64,000 bases of DNA. Origin: an uncultured Eubacteriales bacterium (lineage in GTDB: Bacteria; Bacillota; Clostridia; Oscillospirales; Acutalibacteraceae). Of the stretch, positions 60,159 through 64,000 are shown in pieces. Position 1 is the first letter of the stretch, and every line of letters begins with the position of its first letter. The notes under the pieces are model-generated. The model was not told the origin of the DNA, searched no databases, and saw nothing but the letters and a program-made list of their open reading frames with translations. The stretch is from assembly GCA_948823415.1 (NCBI GenBank), contig CAQKRU010000001.1, positions 1-64,000 of the forward strand, written 5' to 3'. Both the position numbers and the translations under genes were made by a program.

Positions 60159-61823
60159 TTGATTAATGGAAATTGTCTTTTGAATGCTATTGTTTCGGGG
60201 TCTAACAACATTAACAAGAACAAGAGCTTGGTCGATAAGCTGAATATTTTTCCTGTGCCGGACGGCGACACGGGCACCAATATGTCGATGACGATGAGCT
60301 CGGCCGTGGTGGAGCTGCAAAAGGCTGGCGCTGACTTGCCTATTGAAAAGGTGGCTTCTTTGGCGGCTTCGGCCCTTTTGCGCGGCGCTAGGGGGAACTC
60401 GGGGACTATTTTGTCGCTTTTGTTTAGAGGCTTTTCTAAGGGTCTCTGTGACCTTGAGAATGCTACCGGTCGCGATTTGGTGAATGCCCTGGCAATTGGC
60501 GTGGATGCGGCTTATAAGGCTGTTATGAAGCCCGCCGAGGGCACTATGCTTACGGTTGCGCGCGTTGCTTTTGAGAAAGGCAAGGCTGCATCTAATATTA
60601 GCGACGATGTTGTTTACGTTTGGGAGGAGATTTGCAAGGGCGCTACGGAGGCTTTGGCCACTACACCAGATTTGTTGCCTGTTTTGAAGAAGGCAGGTGT
60701 TGTGGACGCCGGCGGAAAGGGCCTTTGTTTGATTTTTGAGGGGATGATGTCTGTCTTTAAGGATGGCACGATTATTTCGGACGATGCGCCTTCTGGCGGG
60801 AGTTCTGCTGCCCAAATTTTTGACGACGACTTTGGCGCTACTATTAGCGCTTTTGATGAGGAGATTAATTTTACCTATTGCACGGAGTTTATCGTTGGTC
60901 GGGACGCTTCGGTTGCCGCTCTGCCCGAGGATTTGCGCACTTACTTGGAGGGAATTGGCGACTGTGTGGTTGTTGTGGACGACGACGAGATTATCAAAGT
61001 GCACGTGCACACCGAGGACCCGGGCTTGGCTTTGCAGGAGGCGCTTAACTTCGGCCAGCTATTAAAGGTTAAGGTCGAAAACATGCGCGAGCAAAACCGA
61101 GCCGCTAAGGAGTCTTCTGCGGCTTCGTTGCGCCCCTCGTTGGCCCCGGTTGATCCTGTTGAGGAGATCGGGTTTGTTTCTGTTGCGGCGGGCGACGGGC
61201 TGCGGACTTTGTTTAAGGATCTTGGCTGCTTGCAGGTTGTTAGCGGTGGTCAGACTATGAATCCCAGCGTGGAAGACATTTTGCAGGCTGTTATGGCTAC
61301 TCCTGCCCAGAATGTCTTTGTTTTGCCCAATAATAAGAATATCATTTTGGCCGCGGAGCAAGCTGTTTCGCTATGTGAGGACCGCAAGATTATTGTTTTG
61401 CCTACTCGCACGGTGCCTCAGGGCGTTGCTGCTATGCTTGCTTTTAATCCTGAGGCCAATGTTATGGAGAATTTTCGGCTGATGAGCGCGGCGATTGAGC
61501 ATGTGAAGTCCGGCCAGGTTACCTTTGCGGCCCGCGACTCCGAGTACGGCGGCTTTAAGATTAAGAAAGACGACATTTTGGCTTTTTCTAGCGGCAAGCT
61601 GCTTTTTAAGGCCAAGGACCCTGTGAAGGCCGTCGTTAAGCTGGTTCACTCTTTGTCCGACAAGCACACCGCCTTCGTTACTATAATTTACGGGCATCAG
61701 ATTACCGAGAATCAAGCTGATTCGGCGTTTAAGCAGATTCAGGCTAAGCTTGGCACCCGCGTTGACGTGACTTTGATTAACGGTCAGCAGCCGCTCGATT
61801 ATTTCATCGTTTCTGTGGAATAA
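60159..61823 (+). CDS. DAK2-domain fatty-acid-kinase-like protein (YloV family)
   Basis: TTG 60159 is the likely start (AAAGGAGAG upstream; the frame runs open to 60036), giving 554 residues. The N-terminal DAK2/DhaL domain has LNIFPVPDGDTGTNMSMTMS (metal- and ATP-binding Asp residues) and LLRGARGNSGTILSLLFRGF. A middle domain contains FTYCTEFIVG and DEIIKVHVHTEDPG, and the C-terminus resembles a DegV-like half (VVSGGQTMNPSVEDILQAVM). YloV/FakA proteins phosphorylate exogenous fatty acids with DegV-type partners. The order YloV-recG is conserved in Firmicutes and is found here. Confidence 0.9.
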   Translation: MINGNCLLNAIVSGSNNINKNKSLVDKLNIFPVPDGDTGTNMSMTMSSAVVELQKAGADLPIEKVASLAASALLRGARGNSGTILSLLFRGFSKGLCDLENATGRDLVNALAIGVDAAYKAVMKPAEGTMLTVARVAFEKGKAASNISDDVVYVWEEICKGATEALATTPDLLPVLKKAGVVDAGGKGLCLIFEGMMSVFKDGTIISDDAPSGGSSAAQIFDDDFGATISAFDEEINFTYCTEFIVGRDASVAALPEDLRTYLEGIGDCVVVVDDDEIIKVHVHTEDPGLALQEALNFGQLLKVKVENMREQNRAAKESSAASLRPSLAPVDPVEEIGFVSVAAGDGLRTLFKDLGCLQVVSGGQTMNPSVEDILQAVMATPAQNVFVLPNNKNIILAAEQAVSLCEDRKIIVLPTRTVPQGVAAMLAFNPEANVMENFRLMSAAIEHVKSGQVTFAARDSEYGGFKIKKDDILAFSSGKLLFKAKDPVKAVVKLVHSLSDKHTAFVTIIYGHQITENQADSAFKQIQAKLGTRVDVTLINGQQPLDYFIVSVE

Positions 61824-61853
61824 CCCGTCGGCCGCCCCGCTGGAGGCTGCGTT

Positions 61854-63896
61854 ATGGCATCTTTGTTTGAGATGGATATCCAATTTTTGAAGGGGATCGG
61901 CAGCGCCCGCAAAGCCTTGTTCGAGAAGCTTAAGGTGACTACGGTTGGCGATCTGCTGCGGTTTTATCCCCGCTGCTATGAGGATTGGTCTTGCATTTGC
62001 GAGATTGCTTCTGCGCCCGACGGCAAGCCCTGCTGTGTTCGGGCTCGAGTTGTTTCTCCCGTTGCGGAGCACTTTGTCCGCCGGGGCATGATTCTCTATA
62101 AGGTGCGGGTTTGCGACTCTGCCGCCGGCCTTGATATCACGTTTTTTAATAATCGCTTTGTGAAGAGTGCGCTGACCGTCGGCGGCGAGTTCTTATTTTA
62201 TGGCGTGGTTAAGCGGAGTTTTAATCGTTTTGAGATGGTTTCACCCCATTTTGCGCCTGTTGACAAAGCTCCTGCTTTGCGGCCCGTTTATCCGCAGACT
62301 TTGGGCTTGACGTCCCGTCAAATCGAGGCTGCCGTTAAGAATGCCCTCACATTACTGCCGGAGGTTATTCGCGACCCTATCCCCGCCGCCATTCGGCAAA
62401 AATTCGGATTGTGCGGCTTGCAGACTGCTATCGAGAACATTCATTTTCCTAAAAGTCCCGACAGTTTGGCCTTGGCGCGCAGGCGAATTATTTTTGAAGA
62501 GCTATTATTGCTGCAGACTGGGCTTTCTCGGGTTAAGGCGCTTTGTCGGAGTGCGAATAAATTTAAGGTCTTGCGTGATTTTTCTGATGAGTTCTGGGCC
62601 CTTTTGCCATTCAAACCTACCGGGGCACAAGTCCGCGTGGTTGCTGAATGCATCTCTGACATGATGGGCAAAACCGCCATGAACAGGCTTATTCAGGGCG
62701 ATGTTGGGTCTGGGAAGACCGCTGTGGCGGCGGCCTTGTGCTATTCTGCTATTAAGTCCGGCATGCAGGTGGCCTTTATGGTGCCTACGGAGATCTTGGC
62801 TGAGCAGCACTTTGCATTTTTCAAGAATGTCTTGGGCGCTGCTGGAATGCGGGTTGAGATCTTGACGGGTTCTACGCCTCGTGCCAAAAAGCGCCGCATC
62901 AAGGACTTTTTGGAGGTTAAAGCCATTGACCTCATCATTGGGACGCACGCTCTCCTGACCGACGACGTTTATTTCGGCAATCTGGGGCTTGTTATCACGG
63001 ATGAGCAGCATCGGTTCGGCGTTTCTCAACGTGCCAAGCTGATCTCTAAGGGCGAGGCGCCTCACGTCGCCGTCATGTCGGCCACCCCGATTCCGCGCAC
63101 CCTCGCCATGATTGTTTACGGCGATTTGGATATTTCTGTTTTGGACGAAATGCCGCCAGGACGCCAAAATATCGATACTTTTTACATTTCTGGCGAGAAA
63201 CGGGCGCGCGCCTACGGTTTTATCAAAAAAATCATCGATGAGGGCCGCCAGGCTTACATTGTTTGTCCTTTAATCGACAGCGAAGACTCGGAGTTGACCT
63301 CGGCTCAGCAATACGCTAAAAAGCTTGCAGAGGAGCACTTTTGCGGTTATCGAATCGGATTACTTCACGGTAGGATGGGCTCTTGCGAAAAAAATTATAT
63401 TATGGATGCCTTTTTGGCGGGCGAGATCGACATTTTGGTTTCTACTACTGTTATTGAAGTTGGCGTCGATGTGCCGAATTCCGTTGTTATGCTGATTGAA
63501 AATGCCGAACGCTTCGGGATTTCTCAGCTGCACCAGTTGCGTGGACGCGTTGGCCGCGGGGCTCATAAGTCCTACTGTATTTTGGTGTCTGACACCAAAA
63601 ACGACGAGACTATTCGCCGGCTGCGCACGGTCTGTGCCACTAACGATGGGCTTAAAATCGCGGAAGAGGACCTTAAAACCCGCGGACCGGGCGATTTCAT
63701 TGGCTCTCGGCAGCACGGCTTGCCAGACTTGCGTCTTGCCGGTTTGATCAGTGATGTCCGCGTTCTTAATGACTCCAAAGCCGCTGCGATGGAGATTTTG
63801 CGCAGTGACCCGGATTTATCATCCGAAGAGAACCGCGTTCTGAAGGCCGAAGTCGCGCGATTGTTTAGCAATGTTGAAGGTGGATTTTCTTTTTGA
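61854..63896 (+). CDS. recG: ATP-dependent DNA helicase RecG
   Basis: RecG remodels stalled replication forks and branched DNA. The 680-residue protein has the N-terminal wedge domain (FLKGIGSARKALFEKLKVTT, VGDLLRFYPRCYED), then helicase motifs: I MNRLIQGDVGSGKTAVAAAL, II VITDEQHRFGVSQRAKL, III MSATPIPRTLAMI, and the C-terminal VIEVGVDVPNSVVMLIENAE with QLRGRVGRG. Near the end, SRQHGLPDLRLA matches the RecG-specific TRG segment. TGGAGGCTGCGTT precedes the ATG. Confidence 0.96.
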   Translation: MASLFEMDIQFLKGIGSARKALFEKLKVTTVGDLLRFYPRCYEDWSCICEIASAPDGKPCCVRARVVSPVAEHFVRRGMILYKVRVCDSAAGLDITFFNNRFVKSALTVGGEFLFYGVVKRSFNRFEMVSPHFAPVDKAPALRPVYPQTLGLTSRQIEAAVKNALTLLPEVIRDPIPAAIRQKFGLCGLQTAIENIHFPKSPDSLALARRRIIFEELLLLQTGLSRVKALCRSANKFKVLRDFSDEFWALLPFKPTGAQVRVVAECISDMMGKTAMNRLIQGDVGSGKTAVAAALCYSAIKSGMQVAFMVPTEILAEQHFAFFKNVLGAAGMRVEILTGSTPRAKKRRIKDFLEVKAIDLIIGTHALLTDDVYFGNLGLVITDEQHRFGVSQRAKLISKGEAPHVAVMSATPIPRTLAMIVYGDLDISVLDEMPPGRQNIDTFYISGEKRARAYGFIKKIIDEGRQAYIVCPLIDSEDSELTSAQQYAKKLAEEHFCGYRIGLLHGRMGSCEKNYIMDAFLAGEIDILVSTTVIEVGVDVPNSVVMLIENAERFGISQLHQLRGRVGRGAHKSYCILVSDTKNDETIRRLRTVCATNDGLKIAEEDLKTRGPGDFIGSRQHGLPDLRLAGLISDVRVLNDSKAAAMEILRSDPDLSSEENRVLKAEVARLFSNVEGGFSF

Positions 63897-63962
63897 ATTA
63901 ACTATAAATGGCTCTGATTCGGTATTACTGCTGATAATAAAATTTGGGAATGGTGATGAAAT

Positions 63963-64000
63963 ATGGCTTGCATTATTGATGGAAAACGGATTTCCGCAGA
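63963..64000 (+). CDS. folD: start of a FolD-like gene (methylenetetrahydrofolate dehydrogenase/cyclohydrolase)
   Basis: Only 12 codons are in the window: MACIIDGKRISA. This is the usual opening of FolD, the bifunctional one-carbon folate enzyme (typical form M-x-x-I-I/L-D-G-K). GGTGATGA precedes the ATG. An out-of-frame ATG at 63956 stops after a few codons. With so few residues the call is tentative but the pattern is distinctive. Confidence 0.6.
   Translation, partial: MACIIDGKRISA

Noticed and set aside
59283..61010. Long minus-strand open frame (575 residues) opposite znuB and the DAK gene
   Set aside because: It is very rich in Asn, Lys, Arg and Ser, as expected for a shadow frame, and crosses two well-supported genes.

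Overview
The window looks like chromosome of an anaerobic, endospore-forming member of the Clostridia, probably a gut Oscillospirales-type organism; this is inferred from gene content, not from a search. The sporulation genes are a spoIIAA-spoIIAB-sigF operon, spoVAD, yabP, yabQ and spoVB, plus a possible GerQ-like coat gene. A class III ribonucleotide reductase with its activase fits anaerobic growth. Start codons are often TTG or GTG, and many genes have textbook vegetative promoters with 17-base spacers.

Layout. 1-12 kb: the end of murD, a small Nif11-type peptide precursor, trpS, folC, the sigma-F operon, mtnN, a leader containing a tRNA-like fold in front of a zinc-ribbon gene, a DUF1858 protein, trmK and a Nif3-like gene, then nrdD-nrdG behind a pair of candidate NrdR boxes. 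12-23 kb: an XRE regulator and a small unknown gene, then a long leftward run (xth, DUF4870, GldA/F/G-type ABC system, DUF4340, two M42 peptidases, a Met-gamma-lyase-family enzyme, tadA). A four-stem cloverleaf-like inverted repeat lies upstream of xth. 22.7-25.4 kb: a GerQ-like protein and a giant protein that begins with a Nif11-type leader and double-glycine site. 25-31 kb: vanW, a flippase-glycosyltransferase-flippase trio, and an orphan spoVAD with a possible sigma-G promoter. 31-33.6 kb: groES-groEL under a CIRCE element.

33.6-37.05 kb is the most unusual region. Five leftward genes encode small proteins with closely similar signal peptides (ending C-[F/Y]-A) and unrelated mature parts. 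They share promoter and leader sequences; about 500 bp of regulatory and signal-peptide DNA is present twice, nearly unchanged, and the same terminator occurs three times. 37-45.9 kb is an eight-gene surface-polysaccharide operon: Wzx-like flippase, Wzy/WaaL-like polymerase or ligase, three glycosyltransferases, and TarI, TarJ and a LicD-family transferase, which together suggest ribitol-phosphate decoration.

46-53 kb: hpf, an amidohydrolase, the conserved S1-divIC-yabQ-yabP-HU-spoVB neighbourhood, and a DUF5067 lipoprotein. 53-57 kb: dnaE. 57-60 kb: a Fur-family regulator with a Fur-box-like operator over its own promoter, followed by a zinc-type ABC importer (ZnuA, ZnuC, ZnuB). 60-64 kb: a DAK-domain protein, recG, and the first codons of folD. 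All calls come from reading the sequence by eye; no database search was run.
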